Source: Nitrososphaerota archaeon
GTDB lineage: Archaea > Thermoproteota > Nitrososphaeria > Nitrososphaerales > UBA183
DNA length: 7,077 bases
Direction of reading: 5' to 3'
Assembly (NCBI GenBank): GCA_029785625.1
Contig: JAFLZI010000023.1
Coordinates: 1-7,077, forward strand
Notes under the pieces: generated by a model
Database searches by the model: none
Told to the model about the DNA's origin: nothing
What the model saw: only the letters and a program-made list of their open reading frames with translations
Program-made: the position numbers and the translations under genes
In this document: in pieces, positions 1 through 5,333 of the stretch
How positions within the stretch are numbered: position 1 is the first letter of the stretch
Layout: every line of letters starts with the position of its first letter

Positions 1-81
1 AAGGGAGGCACGCGCAGCCTGTGCCGCGATCTTTCCCTTCCCCATCTTGAGGTCCGACCTCACGACTATGACCTGCTTCAT
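1..81 (-). CDS. pth2: Peptidyl-tRNA hydrolase, Pth2 family (5' part only, cut by window edge)
   Basis: Pth2 cleaves the ester bond of peptidyl-tRNAs that drop off the ribosome, so that the tRNA can be reused. Only the first 27 codons lie in the window. Reading the minus strand from an ATG at 81-79 gives a peptide starting MKQVIVVRSDLKMGKGKIAA, followed by QAARASL. The first beta strand and the R-x-D-L-K-M-G-K-G-K-I-A-A-Q motif are the signature of the archaeal/eukaryotic Pth2 family. Family members usually continue Q-x-x-H-A; here residue 24 is Arg (codon CGT, positions 12-10), not His. The gene diverges from the geranylgeranyl reductase gene with a 59-nt spacer. AT-rich sequence at about 100-110 lies 20-28 nt before the ATG and could be its TATA box. 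The product call is firm despite the short length because the motif is so characteristic. Whether the gene is intact cannot be judged here. Confidence 0.85.
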   Translation of the reverse strand, partial: MKQVIVVRSDLKMGKGKIAAQAARASL

Positions 82-140
82 TGGCGGCGTTTGCCAATGG
101 TTATTACGAGTCTGGTTAAGGCTTTGCAAAGTCCTGGGAC
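82..140. promoter_or_regulatory. Divergent promoter region between pth2 and the geranylgeranyl reductase gene
   Basis: This 59-nt spacer must hold both promoters. The AT-rich stretch ggttattacg (about 99-108) fits a TATA element for the minus-strand pth2 gene. ggttaagg (about 114-121) lies some 24 nt before the GTG of the plus-strand gene. Two inverted repeats are present: TTGGC-N7-GCCAA at 81-97, and the perfect 10-mer ctttgcaaag at 122-131. Both are short enough to arise by chance. Element assignment is by eye. Confidence 0.4.
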
Positions 141-1289
141 GTGACCAACGAGTACGACGTGGTGGTCGCTGGCGGGAGCGTAGCCGGCCTGGCCTTTGCT
201 TCCGAAGCGGCGAAGAGGGGGGCCAATGTCCTCGTGGCCGAAGAGCACCAGGAGATAGGGGAGCCGGAGAAGTGCGACGGGCTGGTGAGCCTAAGGGGCC
301 TGCGCAAGTACGGCTACGCCCCAGGACAGGCGTCCGTGCAGAACAAGATCTTCTCGGCGCTGTTCCACTCCCCTTCGGGGAGGCATTTCGCCGTCAACGC
401 CACGGCCCTTGACGTAGTCGTCCTGGACAGGAGCGCGTTCGACAAGGAGGTCGCGGCGTCGGCTGAAAGGAACGGGGCCGTGGTGTCCCTCGGAAGGCGC
501 GTAGTCAGGGCGGACCAGAAGGAAGACCGGATGGAGGTCTTGGTAGGGGGGGAAAAGGTGGTCTCGAAGCTCTTCGTGGACGCCACGGGGCCGGCGTCGA
601 GCCCCCGACGCGGCATAATCCCGGCAGCCAAGTACGAGCTGGAGGGGGACTGGATAAGGGAGCACGCCGTAGAGGTCTTCTTGGACCCAGCTAGGTATCC
701 GGGGTTCTTCGCCTGGGTCATCCCTTTCGGAGGCCACAGGGCGAAGGTGGGAGCCGCCGGGCACGGAGTGAGCCCATACAAGGCCCTCGAGGGGTTCCTC
801 GCCGGGAGGAGCTTCAACGTGCTGCGGCGGGTCACGGCGCCGATCTATGTCGGAGGGCCAGCCACGGACTTCGTGGAAGGGAGGAAGATATACGTGGGGG
901 AGTCGGCGGGCCAGGTCAAGCCCACCACGGCGGGGGGGATTATGACGTCAATCGCCGGGGCTGTGATGGCGGCGAGGTGGGCCTGCGCCAGCATCGAGCA
1001 GGACAAGCCCGTCCTGCTCGAACGGTATCAGAGAGAGTGGGAGGCCGCCTTCCTGAAGGAGATGAAGGCGATGATGAGGCTCCGCGGGGTCTTCGAGAAG
1101 CTCTCCGATTCCGACCTCGAGGCGGTCTTCACGTCGTTGGCGACCCCGAAGCTGGTCCTGAGGCTCTCGCAGACCGACTTCGACTTCCACGCGACCGCTC
1201 TGCTGGGCGCCCTGGGAGTGGGAGGGCTTCTCAGGATCGCCAGGGTCGTGGCTTCGGCAGAGGTCAGGTCACTCCTCGCGGAAGGGTGA
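141..1289 (+). CDS. Geranylgeranyl reductase family FAD-dependent oxidoreductase (archaeal lipid saturation)
   Basis: The 382-residue protein belongs to the digeranylgeranylglycerophospholipid reductase family. These flavoenzymes hydrogenate the isoprenoid chains of archaeal membrane lipids at the inner face of the membrane. Features seen: an N-terminal Rossmann FAD motif G-G-S-V-A-G at residues 11-16; an acidic end of strand 2 at E34; the family's P-x-K-C motif at 42-45 (E-P-E-K-C-D-G), which carries the active-site-region Cys45; D-A-T-G at 147-150; a G-F-F-A-W-V-I-P-F segment at 188-196; and the second FAD motif Y-V-G-E-S-A-G-Q-V-K-P-T-T-A-G-G-I at 251-267. Length fits the family (about 380-450). 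The GTG at 141 puts the Rossmann motif at the expected distance from the N-terminus. Some homologues act on free geranylgeranyl groups of quinones or on geranylgeranyl diphosphate, so the exact substrate is open. It is probably transcribed alone. Confidence 0.9.
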   Translation: MTNEYDVVVAGGSVAGLAFASEAAKRGANVLVAEEHQEIGEPEKCDGLVSLRGLRKYGYAPGQASVQNKIFSALFHSPSGRHFAVNATALDVVVLDRSAFDKEVAASAERNGAVVSLGRRVVRADQKEDRMEVLVGGEKVVSKLFVDATGPASSPRRGIIPAAKYELEGDWIREHAVEVFLDPARYPGFFAWVIPFGGHRAKVGAAGHGVSPYKALEGFLAGRSFNVLRRVTAPIYVGGPATDFVEGRKIYVGESAGQVKPTTAGGIMTSIAGAVMAARWACASIEQDKPVLLERYQREWEAAFLKEMKAMMRLRGVFEKLSDSDLEAVFTSLATPKLVLRLSQTDFDFHATALLGALGVGGLLRIARVVASAEVRSLLAEG

Positions 1290-1310
1290 GACCCGCCCCG
1301 TTTCAGCAAC

Positions 1311-1317
1311 CTATATC
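1311..1317 (+). promoter_or_regulatory. TATA box for the zinc-finger/EF-1 beta pair
   Basis: The sequence ctatatc lies 31 nt (box centre to ATG) before the start at 1345, with no Shine-Dalgarno-like sequence between. This spacing would start transcription at or just before the ATG, giving a leaderless mRNA. Confidence 0.6.
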
Positions 1318-1344
1318 TGTCGGGTCCCGAGGGGACCTAAAGAA

Positions 1345-1527
1345 ATGTCCCAGGGCACGGTGACGCTCCCCCTCTGCAATTCATGCAACAGGCCCATCAA
1401 GCCTGCCGAGAGGGCCGTCCACTTCAGCTGCCCCAACTGCCACGAAACGGTCATCTGGCGCTCGGAAAAATGCAGGAAGTTCTCCAGAAGATACAAATGC
1501 GTCAACTGCGGCTTCGAAGGGCCTTAG
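1345..1527 (+). CDS. Small multi-zinc-finger protein next to EF-1 beta (HVO_2753/DUF1610-like)
   Basis: This 60-residue protein is almost entirely zinc-finger sequence: C11-x2-C14, C29-x2-C32 (C-P-N-C), C43, and C52-x2-C55, ending C-G-F-E-G-P. The arrangement and the C-G-F-x-G-P end match the small archaeal family annotated as Zn-ribbon RNA-binding protein involved in translation, of which Haloferax HVO_2753 is a studied member with two zinc sites. Molecular function is unproven; the translation role is inferred mainly from its constant neighbour. Here the stop codon TAG (1525-1527) is followed directly by the GTG of EF-1 beta, so the two are surely co-transcribed. Only seven cysteines are present: as I recall the family, the third site reads R-C-x-x-C-R, but here it is R-S-E-K-C-R, with Ser40 in place of the first Cys. 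Confidence 0.85.
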   Translation: MSQGTVTLPLCNSCNRPIKPAERAVHFSCPNCHETVIWRSEKCRKFSRRYKCVNCGFEGP

Positions 1528-1836
1528 GTGGCGCGCCCGTTGGGTTCCTACCTGATCAGAATCAAGCTCCTCCCAGAGGACCCGGCGACCGACCTTCAGA
1601 AGCTCACCGACTCGGTCGCAGCCAACCTCCCGGAGCCTGCCCGCATCAGGAGCCAGAGGGTCGAGCCCATAGCCTTCGGGCTGTCGGCCGTCATCGTCGA
1701 CGTGGTCGCGCCGGAAGAGGAAGGCGTCGTCGACAGGATCGAAGACGCTGTCTCCAAGGCGCCGCTTGTGAGCCAGTACGAGGTGACAGGGGTGAGCCGG
1801 ATGTCCAGCAAGCTCCCGCCACAGCCGCCGTCCTGA
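1528..1836 (+). CDS. ef1b: Translation elongation factor EF-1 beta (guanine nucleotide exchange factor)
   Basis: Archaeal EF-1 beta promotes GDP/GTP exchange on EF-1 alpha (aEF1A) in the cytoplasm. The 102-residue product has the family's small alpha-beta fold pattern: an N-terminal strand with Y-L-I-R-I-K-L-L-P (residues 8-16), then D-L-Q-K-L and a helix, the signature E-P-I-A-F-G-L at 46-52, the following strand V-I-V-D-V-V, and the P-E-E-E-G helix start at 62-66. Typical archaeal members have about 88-91 residues. The excess is a short N-terminal addition and a C-terminal tail after V-T-G-V-S (M-S-S-K-L-P-P-Q-P-P-S). The GTG start abuts the previous stop with no gap, which suggests translational coupling. 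The product call is secure. Confidence 0.92.
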   Translation: MARPLGSYLIRIKLLPEDPATDLQKLTDSVAANLPEPARIRSQRVEPIAFGLSAVIVDVVAPEEEGVVDRIEDAVSKAPLVSQYEVTGVSRMSSKLPPQPPS

Positions 1837-1856
1837 CCCTGCCGTCGACTGATACC

Positions 1857-1863
1857 TTTTATA
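1857..1863 (+). promoter_or_regulatory. TATA box for the small winged-helix gene
   Basis: The sequence ttttata sits 21 nt after the EF-1 beta stop and about 43 nt before the GTG at 1903. With the usual 25-nt offset, transcription would start near 1885, giving a short leader of about 15-27 nt. Confidence 0.6.
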
Positions 1864-1866
1864 CCG

Positions 1867-1880
1867 CCGGGTGCACCCGG
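1867..1880 (+). promoter_or_regulatory. 14-bp perfect palindrome just downstream of a TATA box (operator candidate)
   Basis: ccgggtgcacccgg equals its own reverse complement. It lies between the TATA box at 1857-1863 and the predicted transcription start near 1885. Archaeal repressors often bind there and block polymerase recruitment. A 14-bp palindrome can occur by chance in 7 kb of GC-rich DNA, so only the position makes it notable. A role in autoregulation of the winged-helix gene is inference. Confidence 0.35.
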
Positions 1881-1902
1881 AGCACGCCGTTTCTACAGCG
1901 GT

Positions 1903-2160
1903 GTGGACTTCATGAGATACCCTCTCAGATATGCAGCCTTCGAGTGGATCAAGGAGAAGAAGAACGCGACCGACTCCGAACTCCTGGAGGCGATGAACAA
2001 GAACGGGAGCAAATGCTCTCCGAACGAGATCGACAAGGTGCTCATGCAGCTTGAAATCCTCGGCCTCATCTCCATAAGGTGGGTGTCCAAGGACAAAAGG
2101 AGGATAGAGTTCCAGGAGAAGCCCCTAGAGGAGCTTCGTATGCCCCGCACGGCCGAGTGA
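1903..2160 (+). CDS. Small winged-helix-like protein of unknown function
   Basis: The product has 85 residues from GTG 1903, or 82 from the in-frame ATG at 1912; I cannot decide between these. Its pattern suggests a winged helix-turn-helix: helix 1 around R-Y-A-A-F-E-W-I-K-E-K-K, T-D-S-E-L-L-E-A-M as helix 2, S-P-N-E-I-D-K-V-L-M-Q-L-E-I-L-G-L-I as the recognition helix, then a beta-hairpin wing in I-S-I-R-W-V-S-K-D-K-R-R-I-E-F. It has one Cys and no membrane segment. The basic wing fits nucleic-acid binding. The gene sits between EF-1 beta and FEN1 with its own TATA box and a palindrome beside it, so it could be a transcription regulator that controls itself, or a small protein tied to translation or replication. 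The fold is inferred from the residue pattern; no specific function is recognised. Confidence 0.75.
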   Translation: MDFMRYPLRYAAFEWIKEKKNATDSELLEAMNKNGSKCSPNEIDKVLMQLEILGLISIRWVSKDKRRIEFQEKPLEELRMPRTAE

Positions 2161-2165
2161 CCTAA

Positions 2166-2177
2166 CCGATATATCGG
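2166..2177 (+). promoter_or_regulatory. Palindromic TATA box for the FEN1 gene
   Basis: ccgatatatcgg is a perfect 12-bp palindrome with an atatat core. Its centre is about 29 nt before the GTG start of FEN1 at 2200, with no ribosome-binding sequence between. It starts 5 nt after the stop of the preceding gene, so FEN1 is probably transcribed from here as a leaderless mRNA. Confidence 0.6.
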
Positions 2178-2199
2178 CCGGGCCGGGACGAGCTAAAGC

Positions 2200-3225
2200 G
2201 TGGGCGTCGACTTCGGGGACTCGATTCCGCGCGAGAAGATACAGCTGGAAGACATATCCGGGTGGAAGCTCGCGGTGGACGGCTACAACACCCTCTACCA
2301 GTTCCTGGCGATAATCCGAGGCATGGATGGGGGTCACCTGAAGGACTCCCAGGGGAGGGTTACTTCGCACATCTCCGGCCTCTTCTACAGGAACGTGAAC
2401 CTGCTAGAGCTGGGAATGAAGCTGGTCTACGTTTTCGACGGGAAGCCTCCAGAGCTCAAGATGGAGGAGATCAGGCGCCGCTCCGAAGCGAGGCGCGAAG
2501 CGAAGGACCAGTATCTCCGAGCCCTGCAGGCGGGAGAGGTGGCGCAGGCCAGGAAGTACGCCGAGGCCTCCACCGTCCTCAGGCGGGACATGGTCGCTGA
2601 CGCCAAAGAGCTCCTGGACGCGATGGGGATCCCCTGGGTGGATGCGCCGTCAGAGGGGGAGGCGCAGGCTTCGGTCATGGCGATAGAAGGGTCGGTGGGC
2701 GCAGTCGCGTCCCAGGACCACGACTCACTGGTGTTCGGCGCCCCCGTCCTCGTCCGCAACGTCACGATCTCGGGGAAGAGGAGGCTCCCGAGCAAGGGGA
2801 TCGTGATCAACGTCGTGCCCGAAAGGATAACCCTGTCGTCCGTGCTCGAGTCGACTGGGCTGACCCGAGAGCAGCTCGTCGACTACGCCATACTCCTCGG
2901 GACGGACTTCAACCCGGACGGGTTCGAGGGGGTCGGTCCGGCTACCGCCCTGAAGTACCTGAAGAAGTATGGAAAGCTCGAAGAAGTCAGAGAGCTCAGC
3001 AAGCCGCTTGAAGGGGTCGACTACGCGGCGATAAGGAAGCTATACCTCGACGCCCCGTCAATCAAGCGGGTACAGCCGGTCTGGAAACCCCTCGACAGGG
3101 AAAGGGTGGTCTCCTTCCTAGTGGGGGAGCACTCCTTCTCTAGAGACCGGGTGGAGGCGGCCATAGCCAGGGTACAGTCTACAAAGGCGGCCCAGTCCGA
3201 GACACTGGAGAAATGGTTCGGCTGA
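2200..3225 (+). CDS. fen: Flap structure-specific endonuclease FEN1
   Basis: FEN1 removes 5' flaps made by strand displacement during Okazaki-fragment maturation and long-patch repair, working with PCNA. The 341-residue length matches archaeal members (about 340-350). The metal-binding acidic residues are all visible: D27 in A-V-D-G-Y-N, D80 in V-F-D-G-K-P-P, E152 and E154 in S-E-G-E-A, D173 and D175 in S-Q-D-H-D-S, and the G-T-D-F-N-P-D-G loop followed by the helix-hairpin-helix E-G-V-G-P-A-T-A-L. The flexible arch helices lie at about 88-130. The C-terminus ends in a PCNA-interaction motif, Q-S-E-T-L-E-K-W-F-G, with the Gln one residue further from the Leu than in the usual Q-x-x-L-x-x-W-F. 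The GTG start gives the canonical N-terminus M-G-V-D-F-G-D, whose second Gly is needed near the active site. Confidence 0.97.
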   Translation: MGVDFGDSIPREKIQLEDISGWKLAVDGYNTLYQFLAIIRGMDGGHLKDSQGRVTSHISGLFYRNVNLLELGMKLVYVFDGKPPELKMEEIRRRSEARREAKDQYLRALQAGEVAQARKYAEASTVLRRDMVADAKELLDAMGIPWVDAPSEGEAQASVMAIEGSVGAVASQDHDSLVFGAPVLVRNVTISGKRRLPSKGIVINVVPERITLSSVLESTGLTREQLVDYAILLGTDFNPDGFEGVGPATALKYLKKYGKLEEVRELSKPLEGVDYAAIRKLYLDAPSIKRVQPVWKPLDRERVVSFLVGEHSFSRDRVEAAIARVQSTKAAQSETLEKWFG

Positions 3226-3764
3226 CCCCTCCTTCCCTGCCGAGCCTTGCCGACCTCAAGAGGGGAGTGATCGTGGCGTCCTCAGGGAACCACGGGCTGG
3301 CGATTGCCTACGCCTCCGGGCTCTTCGGGACGTCGGCGACCATCTGCGTCCCGGAGGACGTGAACTCACAGAAGCTTGTCGCCATCGAGGCGCAGGGCGC
3401 GACAGCCCCGAGGCAGGGGAAGGGTACGACGAAGCGCCTGTGAAACGGGGTAAGGTGCCCAGGGTCGACCCGGGCCGGACCGTCGCCGGCGGGATGCAGG
3501 CGGCCGCCCCGGGGGAGGTCACTTTCGGGGCTGCAAGGAGGTTCGTCGACAAGATCGACCTCGTGAACGATACGGAAATCGAAGACGCCATCTTCGGCCC
3601 CCTCTCCCTTTCCAATGTGCTGGCGGAGCCCGCGGGAGCGCCCCCTCTTGCCGCGATGAAGGGACCGCTGAGAGGAGAACCGGGGGACAAGGTGGGGCTT
3701 GGTCATCGGAGGGAACGTTGCCGTGGACCTTCTCCGGTCCATCCTCACGCGAAGGCGGAGGTGA
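3226..3764 (+). pseudogene. Decayed threonine dehydratase-like PLP (fold type II) enzyme gene
   Basis: Pieces of one gene are readable in different frames. At about 3258-3404 the frame gives K-R-G-V-I-V-A-S-S-G-N-H-G, the PLP-phosphate Asn loop of serine/threonine dehydratases, and runs to E-A-Q-G-A-T. The reading frame then shifts: E-G-Y-D-E-A at 3419-3436, followed without the normal middle of the protein by D-P-G-R-T-V-A-G-G-M and P-G-E-V-T-F, then V-L-A-E-P-A-G-A. A second shift near 3698-3704 restores V-I-G-G-N-V-A-V-D-L-L-R-S-I-L, ending at TGA 3762-3764. The N-terminal region with the PLP lysine (S-F-K-x-R-G-A type) is absent: FEN1 ends where it should lie. The glycine-rich phosphate loop is also missing. 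Roughly 170 of about 320 codons remain, so no active enzyme is possible. The last 20 nt overlap the end of the convergent hydrolase gene. Base composition resembles the neighbours, which suggests decay of a resident gene. Confidence 0.85.
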
Positions 3765-4353
3765 ACTCCCCGACGTCCCGCGCCCCAAGATATGGGTTCG
3801 ACTCCCGCTCCTCTCTCAAGGTCCTCGACCTCACTTCCCCGTAGTCGTGCCCGGGGTAGAGGACCGTCTCGGGCGGGAGCCTGAAGATGACGTCGTGGAG
3901 GCTCGAGTACATTGCGCCCGCCCTCTCCCGGTCAAACCTCCCGATCGTCCCGACGAAAAGCGTGTCCCCGGTGAAGACCTCGCGCCCTCCATAGACGCAG
4001 ATGCTGTCCTCGGTGTGCCCCGGCGTGTGGATGATTCTCAGAGCCGCCCGGCCCACCTCGAGCAGGTCTCCGTCCCTGACCTTGAGGTCGTATCTCGCCC
4101 CGGAGCTTTCATGGGCCACCAGCTTCCCTCCCACCTTCCCGGCGAGCTCCTCCATGGTAGACACGTGGTCGAAGTGTCCGTGGGTGGCGACTATGTACTG
4201 CACCCGGGCGCCAGACTCGGCCACCGCCTTTTCTATGGGCCCCGTCTCCCACCCCGAGTCGACGACCACCGCGTCCCGCGTCGTCGTATCCACGGCGAGG
4301 TAGACCAGGTTGGACATGGGGCCTACCGGGATTTGCTTCACCTCCAGAGCCAC
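3745..4353 (-). CDS. Metallo-beta-lactamase-fold hydrolase (glyoxalase II-like)
   Basis: The roughly 202-residue protein has the complete metal-binding set of the superfamily: T-H-G-H-F-D-H (His, His, Asp, His), H-T-P-G-H-T (His), F-T-G-D-T-L-F (bridging Asp) and Y-P-G-H-D-Y-G (His). The F-V-G-T-I-G-R-F-D segment after the bridging Asp and a late R-E-S-N-P-Y-L are typical of the compact glyoxalase II / persulfide-dioxygenase-like branch, so a thioester or related thiol compound is a likely substrate. The exact reaction cannot be told from sequence. It lacks the long C-terminal domain of classical glyoxalase II. There are several possible starts: GTG 4359, GTG 4353 or GTG 4341. I choose 4353 because it lies 27 nt from the AT-rich element at 4376-4383. 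It is divergent from a hotdog thioesterase gene and convergent with the decayed PLP gene. Confidence 0.88.
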   Translation of the reverse strand: MALEVKQIPVGPMSNLVYLAVDTTTRDAVVVDSGWETGPIEKAVAESGARVQYIVATHGHFDHVSTMEELAGKVGGKLVAHESSGARYDLKVRDGDLLEVGRAALRIIHTPGHTEDSICVYGGREVFTGDTLFVGTIGRFDRERAGAMYSSLHDVIFRLPPETVLYPGHDYGEVRSRTLREERESNPYLGARDVGEFTSAFA

Positions 4354-4375
4354 ACGCACACAGCGGCAGATTCAC

Positions 4376-4383
4376 GTTTATCA
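4376..4383. promoter_or_regulatory. Shared AT-rich promoter element of the divergent hydrolase and thioesterase genes
   Basis: The plus strand reads gtttatca and the minus strand tgataaac, the only AT-rich stretch in the spacer. It is 27 nt from GTG 4353 on the minus strand. On the plus strand it is 31 nt from an in-frame TTG at 4411 and about 43 nt from ATG 4423. One element could serve both directions, linking expression of the two genes. Confidence 0.45.
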
Positions 4384-4422
4384 AGTTCCACTGGACAGGA
4401 AGGCCCTGACTTGAGCCCTGCA

Positions 4423-4896
4423 ATGAAGAAGCCGTCGGAGTCTGAGATGACGACAGCAAGGCTGATGATGCCCACCGACGCCAACGTGCTGGGGAACGTC
4501 TTCGGCGGGGCGATAATGAGGTATATGGATGAGATAGCCGCCATCGTGGCCTGGCGGCACGCGGGGAAGAACGTGGTCACCGCCTCGATCGACAGGATGG
4601 ACTTCTACGCCCCCGTGTTCGTGGGGGACCTCCTCATGCTGAAGGCGGCGGTGAACTTCGTCGGGACAACATCGATGGAAATCGGGGTCAGGATAGAGGC
4701 GGTCGACCCGTCCACCCGCAGGGGGACCCACACTGGGTCCTGTTTTCTGACCTATGTCGCCCTCGATGAAAAAGGGAAGCCCACCCCCATCCCTCCCCTC
4801 TCCCCGACCACTCCCATAGAGAAGAGACGCTTCAGGGAGGCCCTCGCCAGGAGAAAACTCAGGGAGGCGGCCCAGGCCGTGACCCAGCGCCGCTGA
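4423..4896 (+). CDS. Hotdog-fold acyl-CoA thioesterase (YciA/ACOT family)
   Basis: The protein (157 residues from ATG 4423) is predicted to hydrolyse acyl-CoA to free acid and CoA in the cytoplasm. Family landmarks in order: P-T-D-A-N-V-L-G-N-V-F-G-G at 17-29, with the active-site Asn21 region and the G-G start of the hotdog helix; the helix I-M-R-Y-M-D-E-I-A-A with D36; V-V-T-A-S-I-D-R-M-D-F at 51-61; P-V-F-V-G-D at 64-69; G-T-T-S-M at 81-85; and L-T-Y-V-A-L-D at 109-115. The last 25 residues are basic (K-R-R-F-R-E-A-L-A-R-R-K) and lie outside the hotdog core. An in-frame TTG at 4411 would add four residues and fits the leaderless spacing better, so the start is uncertain. The reading frame is open far upstream but is antisense to the hydrolase gene there. 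Substrate chain length is unknown. Confidence 0.9.
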   Translation: MKKPSESEMTTARLMMPTDANVLGNVFGGAIMRYMDEIAAIVAWRHAGKNVVTASIDRMDFYAPVFVGDLLMLKAAVNFVGTTSMEIGVRIEAVDPSTRRGTHTGSCFLTYVALDEKGKPTPIPPLSPTTPIEKRRFREALARRKLREAAQAVTQRR

Positions 4897-4973
4897 CGCC
4901 TGCCGGACTTTGATTGCCGGCTCAAAAAAACTAGAGCACCCCGCACTTAGGGCGCACGGCCGCTGCTCGGGGC

Positions 4974-5333
4974 GTGCGCGACTTCTCCGAAGGGTTCAGG
5001 GTCGACAGGATGCGCAGCGGCAACGCCGCGGTTTACATATTGAAGGAACAGTTCGAGAAGTTCTCGTCATCCCCTCAGAAGGTGGAGACCTGCGAATCGA
5101 TAGCGAGCTGCTTCTACCAGCTGGAGCAGTATGAAGACGCCGCCGGGTGGTATGAAACCGCTGGGAAACTCATACTCTCAGAGCCGACGGTCACCCCCGC
5201 AATCAAGGCTCTAAGCGCCCTTTCGGTCTACGAGAGGGCGCTGGACTGCTACAGGAAGGAAGAGGACGAGGAGAGGTTCACCGAGTGTTCCACTCTGATA
5301 CGAGAGCTGAAACGGGCCTGTGCTTCAGCCTGA
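4974..5333 (+). CDS. Small alpha-helical protein with TPR-like repeats
   Basis: The product has 119 residues from GTG 4974; an in-frame ATG at 5010 would give 107. I do not recognise a named family. The sequence looks all-helical, with two TPR-like stretches: about residues 37-66 (E-T-C-E-S-I-A-S-C-F-Y-Q-L-E-Q-Y-E-D-A-A-G-W-Y) and about 79-112 (A-L-S-V-Y-E-R-A-L-D-C-Y-R-K, then a charged linker and a third helix). TPR helices usually mediate protein-protein contacts, so an adaptor role is possible. There is no signal peptide or membrane segment. Five cysteines (C40, C46, C92, C105, C115) are many for so small a protein but do not form a clear metal motif. The 77-nt upstream gap holds a weak TATA candidate (cactta at about 4944). 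Its stop overlaps that of the converging zinc-finger gene by 9 nt. Confidence 0.72.
   Translation: MRDFSEGFRVDRMRSGNAAVYILKEQFEKFSSSPQKVETCESIASCFYQLEQYEDAAGWYETAGKLILSEPTVTPAIKALSALSVYERALDCYRKEEDEERFTECSTLIRELKRACASA

Noticed and set aside
47..412. Plus-strand open frame of 121 codons overlapping the reductase start
   Set aside because: Its residues are Arg/Gly-rich shadow sequence of a GC-rich gene in another frame, and the left part is antisense to pth2.
291..835. Two long minus-strand open frames opposite the geranylgeranyl reductase
   Set aside because: The plus strand has a clear family protein with FAD motifs; the minus frames show only composition-driven Arg/Pro-rich sequence.
3405..3710. 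Sequencing error as the sole cause of the broken PLP gene
   Set aside because: Frameshifts alone could be errors, but the missing N-terminus and the missing middle of about 100 or more codons cannot be explained by single-base mistakes.
3792..3808. tRNA T-arm-like sequence (gggttcgactccc), possible tRNA or attachment site
   Set aside because: No acceptor, D or anticodon arms surround it, and it encodes the conserved R-E-S-N-P-Y-L end of the hydrolase on the minus strand.
3718..4422. Open frame extending the thioesterase upstream by 235 codons
   Set aside because: It is antisense to the metallo-beta-lactamase-fold gene, which has all its metal ligands. The extension is Arg/Pro/His-rich and the hotdog fold starts only after 4423.
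4907..4932. Repeated gccgg with a run of seven A as a terminator
   Set aside because: The gccgg copies are direct repeats, not an inverted pair, and the plus strand has A rather than T after them.
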